Shown one piece after another: positions 45,581 to 54,141 of a stretch of DNA of 64,000 nucleotides. Under the pieces are notes generated by a model, which saw only the letters and a list, made by a program, of their open reading frames with translations, was not told the DNA's origin and ran no database searches. Source of the stretch: Pilimelia terevasa (lineage in GTDB: Bacteria; Actinomycetota; Actinomycetes; Mycobacteriales; Micromonosporaceae); assembly GCF_014647915.1 (NCBI RefSeq), contig NZ_BMQC01000005.1, positions 124,001-188,000 on the forward strand, given 5' to 3'. Position 1 is the stretch's first letter. Each line of letters opens with the position of its first letter. Made by a program: the position numbers and the translations under genes.

Positions 45581-45776
45581 CGAGAAGTTGATCACTGCAT
45601 GTCCACAATCCGACACCGGTGCCGAAACCGACGTCCGGTCACGGACGGGCACGGTCGGGCAGGAACCACGCGGCCCCGGCGCCGCCCGAACGCCCCGCGC
45701 CACGGCCGCCCGGGGCGCGCGCGGTGGGTCGGTCGGGCCGCGGTCCGGTACCCTCGCTCGCGTGTCGGATGCGAAT

Positions 45777-47030
45777 ATGCCGCTGCGGGCGCGCGTGGCC
45801 ACCTCGGTCTCCCGGACCGCCGCGGCCCTGTCCCGGGCCGCGGGCCGCGGCGACGGCTCCGTGATCGGCGGATGGATCGGCCTGAAGATCGAACCGGAAC
45901 TGCTGCGGCACCTGGCGGTGGGCCGGCGGATCGCCCTGGTCTCCGGCACCAACGGCAAGACCACCACCACCCGGCTCAGCGCCGCCGCCGTGGCGGTCGC
46001 CGGGCGGGTGGCCACCAACTCCTACGGCGCCAACATGCCCACCGGGCACACGTCCGCCCTGGCCAAGGCCGGCACCACCCCGTACGCGGTGCTGGAGGTC
46101 GACGAGCACTACCTGCCGCAGGTCATCGGCGCCACGGACGCCGAGGTCGTGGCGCTGCTGAACCTCTCCCGCGACCAGCTCGACCGGGCGAAGGAGGTGG
46201 CGATGATGGCCCAGCTCTGGCGCCAGTGCCTGGCCGCCCACCCGGCGGTGCGGGTCATCGCCAACGCCGACGACCCCATGGTCGTGTGGGCCGCGCACGC
46301 CGCTACGGCGGTCACCTGGTTCAGCGCCGGCCAGCGCTGGACCGACGACTCGTGGGTCTGCCCGGCCTGCGGGGCGCACATCGCCCGCGAGGAGGCCGAC
46401 TCCGGCGGCCTGCCGCCGGCCGGCCCCGGCGACTGGCGGTGCACCGGGTGCGACCTGCGCCGGCCCACCCCGCAGTGGAGCGTCGAGGACGACGGGATCG
46501 TCGGTCCCGACGGCCGCTGGCACAAGGTCGCCCTCCAGCTACCCGGCCGGGTGAACCTGGGCAACGCCGCGACCGCGCTGGCCCTCGCCGACGCCTTCGA
46601 CGTGCGCCCCGAGCGCGCCGTGCCGAAGCTGGCGGAGGTCACCTCGATCGCCGGCCGGTACGCGGTGGTGGAGCGCGACGGGCGGCGGATCCGGCTGCTG
46701 CTGGCCAAGAACCCGGCGAGCTGGCTGGAGGCGTTCGACATGGCGACACCGGCGCCGACCCTGCTGTCGATCAACGCGCGCGACCCCGACGGGCTCGACA
46801 CCTCATGGCTGTTCGATGTGGACTTCGCGCCCCTGCGCGGCCGGGAGCTGCTGATCACCGGGGACCGGGCGTACGACCTCGCGGTGCGACTGACGGTGAA
46901 CGATGTGCCGTTCCGCCACGTACCTACTTTCGCCGAAGCGGTCACCGGCGTGCCGGCCGGGCCGCTGGAGGTCATCGCCAACTACACCGCATTCCAGGAC
47001 ATCCGAGCGGAGCTGGACCGTGTCCTCTGA
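45777..47030 (+). CDS. murT: MurT, ligase subunit of the lipid II isoglutaminyl synthase
   Basis: A 417-residue Mur-ligase-like protein. ATP site LVSGTNGKTTTTRL (57-64), then LEVDEHYLPQVI, LLNLSRDQLDR, a four-cysteine zinc ribbon (Cys195, 198, 222, 225), LPGRVNLGNAATALA and the C-terminal DUF1727 region (LLAKNPASWLEAFDM, DVDFAPL). With GatD it amidates the alpha-carboxyl of D-Glu in lipid II. ATG 45777 is used; an in-frame GTG at 45762 is possible. gatD overlaps its stop. It diverges from mraZ across a gap with mirrored MraZ boxes. Confidence 0.92.
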   Translation: MPLRARVATSVSRTAAALSRAAGRGDGSVIGGWIGLKIEPELLRHLAVGRRIALVSGTNGKTTTTRLSAAAVAVAGRVATNSYGANMPTGHTSALAKAGTTPYAVLEVDEHYLPQVIGATDAEVVALLNLSRDQLDRAKEVAMMAQLWRQCLAAHPAVRVIANADDPMVVWAAHAATAVTWFSAGQRWTDDSWVCPACGAHIAREEADSGGLPPAGPGDWRCTGCDLRRPTPQWSVEDDGIVGPDGRWHKVALQLPGRVNLGNAATALALADAFDVRPERAVPKLAEVTSIAGRYAVVERDGRRIRLLLAKNPASWLEAFDMATPAPTLLSINARDPDGLDTSWLFDVDFAPLRGRELLITGDRAYDLAVRLTVNDVPFRHVPTFAEAVTGVPAGPLEVIANYTAFQDIRAELDRVL

Positions 47031-47736
47031 CAGCACCCTGCGGCTGGTCTGGGTGTACCCAGACCTGCTGTCCACCTACGGCGACCGGGGCAACCTGCTG
47101 ATCCTCGCCCACCGCGCCGCCGCGCGCGGCTTCCCCGTCGAGGCCGTCCAGGTGCGCTCCGACCAGGCTCTGCCCGAGAGCGCCGACATCTACCTGCTCG
47201 GCGGCGGCGAGGACGGCCCGCAGTCGCTGGCCGCCGACCGGATGACCGCCGACGGCGGCCTGCACCGCGCCGTCGAGCGCGGCTCCGTGGTGTTCGCCGT
47301 CTGCGCCGGGTACCAGATCCTCGGCCACTCCTTCAGCGCCAGGGGGGCGAGCTGCCCCGGCCTGGGCCTGCTGGACCTGCGGTCGGACCGCGACCCGCAG
47401 CGCGCCGTCGGCGAGCTGGCCGGCACCGTCGACCGGCAGCTCGGCCTGCCGACGCTCACCGGCTTCGAGAACCACGGCGGCCGGACGGCACTGGGCCCCG
47501 GCTGCGCCCCGCTGGCCCACGTCACGGCGGGTGTCGGCAACGACGGCCGGACCGAGGGGGCCTGGCACGGCAAGGTCCTGGGCACGTACGCGCACGGCCC
47601 CGCCCTGGCCCGCAACCCGGCGCTGGCCGACCTGCTGCTGCGCTGGGCGACGGGGGCCGCGGCGCTGGACCCCGTCGACGACACCTGGCCGGAGCGGCTG
47701 CGCGGACAGCGCCTCGCCGCGGTCGGTGCCGCATGA
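47020..47736 (+). CDS. gatD: GatD, glutaminase subunit of the lipid II isoglutaminyl synthase
   Basis: A 238-residue class I glutamine amidotransferase-like (CobB/CobQ type) protein. Starts LRLVWVYPDLLSTYGDRGNLL; LLGGGEDGPQ, the catalytic Cys95 in FAVCAGYQILG, GFENHGGRT and YAHGPALARNPALADLLL with the catalytic His. It supplies ammonia to MurT. GTG 47020 lies inside the murT end (11-base overlap), so translation is coupled, as for murT-gatD elsewhere. Confidence 0.93.
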   Translation: MSSDSTLRLVWVYPDLLSTYGDRGNLLILAHRAAARGFPVEAVQVRSDQALPESADIYLLGGGEDGPQSLAADRMTADGGLHRAVERGSVVFAVCAGYQILGHSFSARGASCPGLGLLDLRSDRDPQRAVGELAGTVDRQLGLPTLTGFENHGGRTALGPGCAPLAHVTAGVGNDGRTEGAWHGKVLGTYAHGPALARNPALADLLLRWATGAAALDPVDDTWPERLRGQRLAAVGAA

Positions 47737-48635
47737 TCTCTCGGATCCGGCGGCTGGCCGCCGAAGCTGGGGGCGTGCCGGACCACGTGCGTCGCCGCGT
47801 CCTCTGCCGCCTGCTGCCGCTGCTGGCCGCCGTGGCGGCCCTCGGGGTGGCCGCCACCCAGCTCCCGCTCGGCGAGATCCGCACCGCCGTGTCCGGTCTC
47901 GGGCCCGGCGCGCCGATCGTCACGATCGTGCTCGGCGCGGCCCTGATCTCCGTCCTCGTGCCCCGCACCGCCGTCTCGATGGCCTGCGGCGCGCTGTTCG
48001 GCACGCTGGCCGGGTTCGGCTGCGCGATGGCCGCCGCGATGGCCGCAGCGGTCGGCACCTACCTGCTGGGCCGCTGGGCCGGCCGCGGCCTGCTCGGCGC
48101 GAAGCTGGGCGGCCGGATGCACCGGCTGGACGGCTGGCTGGCCCGGCAGGGCGTCCTGGCCGTCGTCGTGACCCGGCTGCTGCCGCTGTCGCCGTACGGG
48201 CTGGTCGGATACGCCTACGGCACCACCACCGTGCGCGTGCGGCACTACCTGCTGGGTACCCTCCTGGGCGCCGTGCCGTCGAGCATCTCCTACGCCACGC
48301 TCGGCGCCGCCGTGGTCTCGCCGGGCAGCCTGAGCCCCGTCGCCGCGGTACCGGCGGTGTGCGGCATGGCGATCAGCACCTTCGCGGCCTGGCACTGGCG
48401 ACGCAAGGCCCGGGCGGCCCGCCTGGCCGCCGGCCGCGCGGGTGGGCCGCCGCGCCCGACCCCCGCCGGCCGGCCCGCCGCGGCCCCCCGGAGCGCACCG
48501 GCCGGCCGCACCGCGCCGGGTACCCGCGGCACGCCGGGCAACCGCCCCGCGCCGGTGCGCGGCACCGGCCCCCGGCAGCCGCTGCGCGGCAGGGCGGCCG
48601 GCACCGCCGTCGCGCCGGCCGCCGCCGCGGCCTGA
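47733..48635 (+). CDS. TVP38/TMEM64 (DedA-like, VTT domain) membrane protein
   Basis: A 300-residue membrane protein with about six helices. The VTT domain core is visible in ISVLVPRTAVSMACGALFGTLAGFGCAMAAAMAAAVGTYLLGR and in VTRLLPLSPYGLVGYAYGTTTVRVRHYLLGTLLGAVPSSISYATLG. An Arg/Ala/Pro-rich tail follows. VTT proteins include lipid scramblases and undecaprenyl-phosphate flippases (DedA group), so a role in lipid carrier recycling beside MurT/GatD is possible but inferred. The ATG overlaps the gatD stop (ATGA). Confidence 0.85.
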   Translation: MISRIRRLAAEAGGVPDHVRRRVLCRLLPLLAAVAALGVAATQLPLGEIRTAVSGLGPGAPIVTIVLGAALISVLVPRTAVSMACGALFGTLAGFGCAMAAAMAAAVGTYLLGRWAGRGLLGAKLGGRMHRLDGWLARQGVLAVVVTRLLPLSPYGLVGYAYGTTTVRVRHYLLGTLLGAVPSSISYATLGAAVVSPGSLSPVAAVPAVCGMAISTFAAWHWRRKARAARLAAGRAGGPPRPTPAGRPAAAPRSAPAGRTAPGTRGTPGNRPAPVRGTGPRQPLRGRAAGTAVAPAAAAA

Positions 48636-48697
48636 CCCGACCGGCCGTCCCGGACGAGACGCACCGCGGCGGCCAGCCGGGTTGACGCCCCGGGCGC

Positions 48698-51520
48698 TCA
48701 GCGGACGATCGAGACCATCCGCCCGGGTACCACGATGACCTTGCGCGGCGCGGCGCCGGCAAGCTGGTCGGCGACCGCCGCCAGCGCGGCCGCGCGCACG
48801 ACCTCCTCCGCCGCGTCCGCCGGCACCTCGACCCGGCCGCGCACCTTGCCGTTGACCTGTACCGGGTAGGTGACGGCGTCGTCCACCAGCAGCGCCGGGT
48901 CGGCGGTCGGGAAGGGCGCGTACGCCAGCGAGTCGGCGTGGCCCAGCCGGTGCCACAGCTCCTCGGCCACGTGCGGGGCGAGCGGGGCGAGCATCAGGGC
49001 CAGCGGCTCGGCGACCTCCCGCGGGGTCGCGGCGAGCTGGGTCAGGCCGTTGGTCAGCTCGATCAGCTTGGCGACCGCCGTGTTGAAGCGCAGCGCGGCG
49101 TAGTCGGCGCGGACCCCGTCGACGGTGCGGTGCAGCAGCCGCCGCAGCTTCTCGTCGGCGGGCGCGTCGGTGACCCGCAGCGCGCCACTCTCCTCGTCCA
49201 CGACGGCCCGCCAGGCCCGCTGCAGGAACCGGTAGGAACCGACGATGGCGCGCGTCTCCCACGGCCGGGAGGCATCCAGGGGGCCCATCGACATCTCGTA
49301 GACCCGGAACGTGTCGGCGCCGTACTCCGTGCAGAAGTCGTCCGGCGTGATGACGTTCTTCAGCGACTTGCCGATCTTGCCGAACTCGCGCCGGACCTCC
49401 TCGTCGCCGAGGTAGAACGCGCCGCCCCGCTCGACGACCCGGGCGGCCTCGACGTACTGGCCGCGCCCGTCGGTGTAGGCCGGCCCCTGGATCATCCCCT
49501 GGTTGACCAGCCGCCGGAACGGCTCCGGGTGCGAGACGTGGCCCAGGTCGAACAGGACCTTGTGCCAAAACCGGGCGTACAGCAGGTGCAGCACCGCGTG
49601 CTCGGCCCCGCCGACGTACAGGTCGACGCCCGGGTGCGCGCCGCCCATCCAGTACCGCTCGGCCTGCGGGTCGACGAAGGCGGTGTCGTTGGTCGGGTCC
49701 AGGTAGCGCATCTCGTACCAGCACGACCCCGCCCACTGGGGCATCACGTTGGTCTCGCGCCGGTACCGCCGGGGGCCCTCGCCCAGGTCCAGCTCGACCT
49801 CGGTCCACTCGCCGGCCCGGGACAGGGGCGTCTCGGGCGAGGAGGCGGCGTCGTCCGCGGCGAACGTGCGCGGGGCGAAGTCCTCGACCTCGGGCAGCAC
49901 GACCGGCAGCATCGACTCGGGCAGCGCCACGGGCAGGCCAGTCTCGTCGTAGACGATCGGGAACGGCTCGCCCCAGTACCGCTGCCGGCTGAACAGCCAG
50001 TCCCGCAGCCGGTAGCTGACGGCCCCCACGCCGTGGCCGGTCTCCTCCAGCCAGGCGACCGCCGCGGCCTTGGCCTGCGCGACGCCCAGGCCGTCCAGCC
50101 GCAGGCCGGTGCGCTCGTCGCTGCTGTTGACCGCCGGCCCCTCGCCGGTGAACGCCTCGCCGTCGAAGCCCTCGGGCGGGGCCACGGTGCGGACGATCGG
50201 CAGGGCGTACGCCTGGGCGAACTCCCAGTCCCGCGCGTCCTGCGCCGGTACCGCCATGATCGCGCCGGTGCCGTAGCCGGCCAGGACGTAGTCGGCGATG
50301 AACACCGGGATGCGGGCGCCGTTGGCGGGGTTGACGGCGTACCCGCCGGTGAAGACGCCGGTCTTCTCCTTGGCGTCGGCCTGGCGCTCGACCTCGGACT
50401 TCGCGGCGGCGAACGCGCGGTAGGCGCTCACCGCTCCGGCGGGCGTGGCGTGCCCGTCGGTCCACACCGCCGGCACGCCCGCCGGCCAGGCGTCGGCCGT
50501 CAGCGCGTCGACCAGCGGGTGCTCGGGTGCCAGGACCAGGTACGTGGCGCCGAACAGCGTGTCCGGGCGGGTGGTGAACACCCGGACCGGGCCGGCGTCG
50601 GTGGCGAAGTCGACGTGCGCGCCGGTGGACCGGCCGATCCAGTGGCGCTGCATCGCCGTGATGGCCTCCGGCCACTCCAGCAGCGCCAGGTCCTCGACGA
50701 GGCGGTCGGCGTACGCGGTGATCCGCATCATCCACTGCCGCAGCTTGCGCGGGTACACCGGGAAGTTGCCGCGCTCGCTGCGCCCGTCGGCGGTGACCTC
50801 CTCGTTGGCCAGCACGGTGCCCAGGCCGGGGCACCAGTTGACCGGCGCCTCGCTGACGTAGGCGAGGCGGTGGTCGTCGACCAGCCGCCGCCGGTCGACC
50901 TCGGGCAGCTCCGCCCACGGGCGGCCGTCGGGGGTGGGGCGGGTGCCGGCGGCGAACTCGGCGACCAGGTCGGCGATCGGCCGGGCCCGGCGGGCCTGCG
51001 GGTCGTACCAGGACCCGAACACCTGGAGGAAGATCCACTGGGTCCAGCGGTAGTAGGCCGGGTCCATGGTCCGCACCGTGCGCCGGTCGTCGTGGGCCAG
51101 CCCCAGGCGGCGGAGCTGGGCGGCGTACCGGGCGATGTTGGCCTCGGTCGTCGCCCGCGGGTGGGTGCCGGTCTGGATCGCGTACTGCTCCGCCGGCAGG
51201 CCGAACGCGTCGTAGCCCATGGCGTGCAGCACGTTGTGCCCGGCCATCCGCTGGTACCGGGCGTAGACGTCGGTGCCGATGTAGCCCAGCGGGTGGCCGA
51301 CGTGCAGGCCGGCGCCAGAGGGGTAGGGGAACATGTCCAGCACGTACATCTGCGGCGCCCCGGCGCGCGGGTGCCCGGGGTCAGCGAGCGGGCCGGTCGG
51401 GTTGGGCGCCCGGAAGGTGCCCTCGTCGGCCCAGCGGCGCTGCCAGCGCGCCTCGATCTCGTTGGCCACGGCCGCCGTGTACCGGTGCGGCGGGGTGTCC
51501 GCCGCGCTCGCCTCGCTCAT
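48698..51520 (-). CDS. leuS: Leucyl-tRNA synthetase
   Basis: A 940-residue class I synthetase. The HIGH-type motif is in [16 protein letters not shown], the CP1 editing domain includes [21 protein letters not shown], and the KMSKS loop reads [14 protein letters not shown]. The C-terminal domain ends [15 protein letters not shown] 51520 has AAGGTGG 5 bases upstream. Between the presumed promoter and the ATG is a hairpin followed by five T residues, so expression may be attenuated. No T-box stem I or specifier element was recognised. Confidence 0.96.
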   Translation of the reverse strand: MSEASAADTPPHRYTAAVANEIEARWQRRWADEGTFRAPNPTGPLADPGHPRAGAPQMYVLDMFPYPSGAGLHVGHPLGYIGTDVYARYQRMAGHNVLHAMGYDAFGLPAEQYAIQTGTHPRATTEANIARYAAQLRRLGLAHDDRRTVRTMDPAYYRWTQWIFLQVFGSWYDPQARRARPIADLVAEFAAGTRPTPDGRPWAELPEVDRRRLVDDHRLAYVSEAPVNWCPGLGTVLANEEVTADGRSERGNFPVYPRKLRQWMMRITAYADRLVEDLALLEWPEAITAMQRHWIGRSTGAHVDFATDAGPVRVFTTRPDTLFGATYLVLAPEHPLVDALTADAWPAGVPAVWTDGHATPAGAVSAYRAFAAAKSEVERQADAKEKTGVFTGGYAVNPANGARIPVFIADYVLAGYGTGAIMAVPAQDARDWEFAQAYALPIVRTVAPPEGFDGEAFTGEGPAVNSSDERTGLRLDGLGVAQAKAAAVAWLEETGHGVGAVSYRLRDWLFSRQRYWGEPFPIVYDETGLPVALPESMLPVVLPEVEDFAPRTFAADDAASSPETPLSRAGEWTEVELDLGEGPRRYRRETNVMPQWAGSCWYEMRYLDPTNDTAFVDPQAERYWMGGAHPGVDLYVGGAEHAVLHLLYARFWHKVLFDLGHVSHPEPFRRLVNQGMIQGPAYTDGRGQYVEAARVVERGGAFYLGDEEVRREFGKIGKSLKNVITPDDFCTEYGADTFRVYEMSMGPLDASRPWETRAIVGSYRFLQRAWRAVVDEESGALRVTDAPADEKLRRLLHRTVDGVRADYAALRFNTAVAKLIELTNGLTQLAATPREVAEPLALMLAPLAPHVAEELWHRLGHADSLAYAPFPTADPALLVDDAVTYPVQVNGKVRGRVEVPADAAEEVVRAAALAAVADQLAGAAPRKVIVVPGRMVSIVR

Positions 51521-51566
51521 GTCGCCACCTTCTCGCGTCGTGGGTGGGCCGTGGCCGCCGGGCACG

Positions 51567-51592
51567 AAAAAGCCCCTCGCTGGAGGAGGGGC
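51567..51592 (-). terminator. Intrinsic terminator/attenuator in the leuS leader
   Basis: On the minus strand, GCCCCTC (51586-51592), a 7-base loop and GAGGGGC (51572-51578) are directly followed by TTTTT (51567-51571). It ends 46 bases before the leuS ATG. No minus-strand gene lies upstream, so a plain end-of-gene terminator makes no sense; attenuation of leuS is the best reading. Confidence 0.65.
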
Positions 51593-51624
51593 CGCGGCAG
51601 CCGGGCGGGACGCGCCGTGCGCCC

Positions 51625-51630
51625 AGCATA
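51625..51630 (-). promoter_or_regulatory. Possible -10 (TATGCT) for leuS
   Basis: TATGCT on the minus strand fits TANNNT and lies just upstream of the attenuator hairpin; it would give a leader of about 100 nt. No -35 matches well. Confidence 0.35.
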
Positions 51631-51806
51631 GCGCGCGGGGCCGGCCCCGCCGCGCACCGCGGGCCGCCTGCCGCCCGCGGGACGACCGGTATGTCTGATA
51701 GGCCGGCACCCGCCGCATCACCGACTGATTTCCGACGCGCACACGGGGTCGATCATGCCGCCACGGACGGCTAGCCTCTGGAGGGAGTACCCGTCAGGAG
51801 GACCTG

Positions 51807-52859
51807 TTGACCGCCGCCCACACCTGGCCGGAGCCGCACGCCGTCGACCCGGCCACCGCCGGCGGTCCCGCCGCGGCCGGGTCGGCCGACGTCGCCGCGG
51901 TGAGCGCCGCGTCGTTCCAGGCGACCACCGCCCGGATCGTCGCCGGCATGGAGACGGTGATCTCCGGCAAGCGGGAGACGCTGCGGCTGGCCCTGGCGGT
52001 CCTGCTCGCCGAGGGCCACCTGCTGATCGAGGACGTGCCCGGCGTCGGCAAGACGACCCTGGCCAAGGCCCTGGCTCGGACAGTCGAGGCGTCGGTGCGC
52101 CGGATCCAGTTCACCCCCGACCTGCTGCCCAGCGACGTGACCGGCGTCAGCGTGTACGACCAGGAGCGGCGCGACTTCGAGTTCAAGCCCGGCGCCGTCT
52201 TCGCCAACATCGTCATCGGCGACGAGATCAACCGGGCCTCGCCCAAGACGCAGTCGGCGCTGCTGGAGTGCATGGAGGAGCGGCAGGTCACCGTCGACGG
52301 GGTCACCTACCACCTGGCGGCGCCGTTCATGGTGGTGGCCACCCAGAACCCCATCGAGATGGCCGGCACGTACCCGCTGCCCGAGGCGCAGCGCGACCGG
52401 TTCACCGCCCGCATCGCGATGGGGTACCCCGACGCCGCCGCGGAGCTGGCGATGGTCGAGGGCCACGGCGCGGCCGACCCGCTGGAGGACGTCCGGCCCG
52501 TCGTCGACGCCGCGGGCGTGCAGGCCCTGATCGGGTACACCCGGCGGATCCACCTCGCCGCGGCCGTCACGCAGTACGCCGTCGCGCTCGTCCAGGCCAC
52601 CCGCCACTGCGCCGAGCTGCGCCTGGGCGCCTCCCCGCGGGCGACGCTGCACCTGCTGCGCACCGCCCGCGCGGTCGCCGCCCTCGCCGGGCGGGACTTC
52701 GTGGCCCCCGACGACGTGCAACTGCTCGCCGGGCCGGTCCTGGCCCACCGGGTGATCCCCACCGACGAGGCCGCGCTGCACCGGGGGGCCCACCAGATCG
52801 TGGCGGACCTGGTCGCGCGGGTGCCGGTGCCCGCGGCCCCCCGGCGGCAGGGGGCCTAG
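51807..52859 (+). CDS. MoxR-family AAA+ ATPase
   Basis: A 350-residue AAA+ ATPase. Walker A EDVPGVGKTTLAKALA, IQFTPDLLPSDVTGVSVYD, Walker B IVIGDEINRASPKTQSALLECMEERQVT, VVATQNPIEMAGTYPLPEAQRDRF (sensor 1) and SPRATLHLLRTARAVAAL (sensor 2). MoxR ATPases work as chaperones with the DUF58 partner downstream. TTG 51807 is fixed by AGGAGG 6 bases before it; TAGCCT at 51772-51777 is a likely -10. First gene of a three-gene operon. Confidence 0.93.
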   Translation: MTAAHTWPEPHAVDPATAGGPAAAGSADVAAVSAASFQATTARIVAGMETVISGKRETLRLALAVLLAEGHLLIEDVPGVGKTTLAKALARTVEASVRRIQFTPDLLPSDVTGVSVYDQERRDFEFKPGAVFANIVIGDEINRASPKTQSALLECMEERQVTVDGVTYHLAAPFMVVATQNPIEMAGTYPLPEAQRDRFTARIAMGYPDAAAELAMVEGHGAADPLEDVRPVVDAAGVQALIGYTRRIHLAAAVTQYAVALVQATRHCAELRLGASPRATLHLLRTARAVAALAGRDFVAPDDVQLLAGPVLAHRVIPTDEAALHRGAHQIVADLVARVPVPAAPRRQGA

Positions 52860-52860
52860 G

Positions 52861-54141
52861 GTGCGGGCGGCGCTGGGGGGACTGACGACCCGGGGCCGCT
52901 CCTTCCTGGCCGCGGGCGTCGCCGCCGTCCTCGCCGCCGTCGCGCTCGGCGAGCGCGACCTGCTGCGGGTGGCCGTCCTGCTGGCGCTGCTGCCGCTGCT
53001 CGGCGCGTGGTACGTCGGGCGCGGGCGGCACCACCTGCGCACCCGGCGCGAGCTGAGCCCCCCGCGGGTGGCCGCCGGCACGCCGGTGCGGGTCCGGCTG
53101 CACCTGCGCAACGCCGCCCGCCTGCCGGTCGGGACCCTGCTGCTCGCCGAGGGCCTGCCCGGCGCGCTCGGCGCCGCCCCGCGGCTGGTGCTGGAGCGGC
53201 TCGGCCCCCAGGCGTCCACGGACGTCGCGTACACGCTGGAGCCCGCCCGCCGCGGCCGGTACCCGATCGGCCCGCTGCGCGCCCGGGTGACCGACCCGTT
53301 CGGGCTGTGCAGGCTCGACCACACGTGCGCGGAGCGCGAGTCGCTCACGGTCGTCCCACGGACCGAGCCGCTGCCCGCCGGCCCGCTGCGCGGCGCGCAC
53401 GCCGGTGCCGGGGAGGCCCGGGGGCGGGCCGTGTCGGTGCACGGCGAGGACGACACCGGCACCCGGGAGTACCGGCACGGCGACGACCTGCGGCGCGTCC
53501 ACTGGCGGTCGACGGCCCGCGCGGGCGAGCTGATGGTGCGCCGCGAGGAGCAGCCGTGGGAGAACCGCGCGCTCGTCCTGCTGGACAACCGGGCGCCCGC
53601 CCACCACGACGCCGACGGGCCGGCCGACACGTTCGAGTGGGCGGTCGGCGCGGCCGCCAGCGTCGCCGCGCACCTGCGACGCGGCGGGCACCGGGTCCGG
53701 CTCGTCTGCGCCGCCGCCGACCGCGACGGGCTCCGCCACCCGGCGCTGGACCACCTCGTCCACGACGCCGCCAGCGAGCAGGCGGCGCTCGACCGCCTCG
53801 CCGACGTCGACCTGCGGCACGGCGAGGACCTCGCGCCGCTGGTCGCCCAGGCCCGCCGCGTCAGCGACCAGGGGCTCACCGTCGCGGTGCTGGGCGGCTG
53901 CGACACCGCCGCGGCCCGCCGGCTGGCCGCGCTCGGCGGCCCCCGCGGCCAGGCCGTCGCCCTGGTGGCCGACCCGCGGGACTGGGGTCCGGGCGCGGCG
54001 GCGGTCTGGGGCGCGGGGGCGGCGCTGCTGCGCGCCGCCGGCTGGCGGGTGGCGGCGTACCGGCCCGACCGGTCGGTCGCGCAGGTGTGGGCGGAGCTGG
54101 CTGCGGTACCGGGGCCGACCGCCGTCGGCGGTGCGCGGTGA
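52861..54141 (+). CDS. DUF58 domain protein
   Basis: A 426-residue protein with two N-terminal membrane helices (about 14-30 and 34-52), an RTRRELSPPRVAAGTPVRVRLHLRN segment and the DUF58 block with REYRHGDDLRRVHWRSTARAGELMVRREEQ. The C-terminal half resembles a VWA-like fold. GTG 52861 is one base after the moxR stop. MoxR/DUF58/TgpA trios are common; the complex may remodel or activate a surface enzyme, but the substrate is unknown. Confidence 0.88.
   Translation: MRAALGGLTTRGRSFLAAGVAAVLAAVALGERDLLRVAVLLALLPLLGAWYVGRGRHHLRTRRELSPPRVAAGTPVRVRLHLRNAARLPVGTLLLAEGLPGALGAAPRLVLERLGPQASTDVAYTLEPARRGRYPIGPLRARVTDPFGLCRLDHTCAERESLTVVPRTEPLPAGPLRGAHAGAGEARGRAVSVHGEDDTGTREYRHGDDLRRVHWRSTARAGELMVRREEQPWENRALVLLDNRAPAHHDADGPADTFEWAVGAAASVAAHLRRGGHRVRLVCAAADRDGLRHPALDHLVHDAASEQAALDRLADVDLRHGEDLAPLVAQARRVSDQGLTVAVLGGCDTAAARRLAALGGPRGQAVALVADPRDWGPGAAAVWGAGAALLRAAGWRVAAYRPDRSVAQVWAELAAVPGPTAVGGAR

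Noticed and set aside
51381-51629. ATG 51629 open frame as a leuS leader peptide
   Set aside because: It has only two Leu codons in the relevant stretch and no run of Leu codons before the hairpin, so ribosome-mediated attenuation by it is unlikely.
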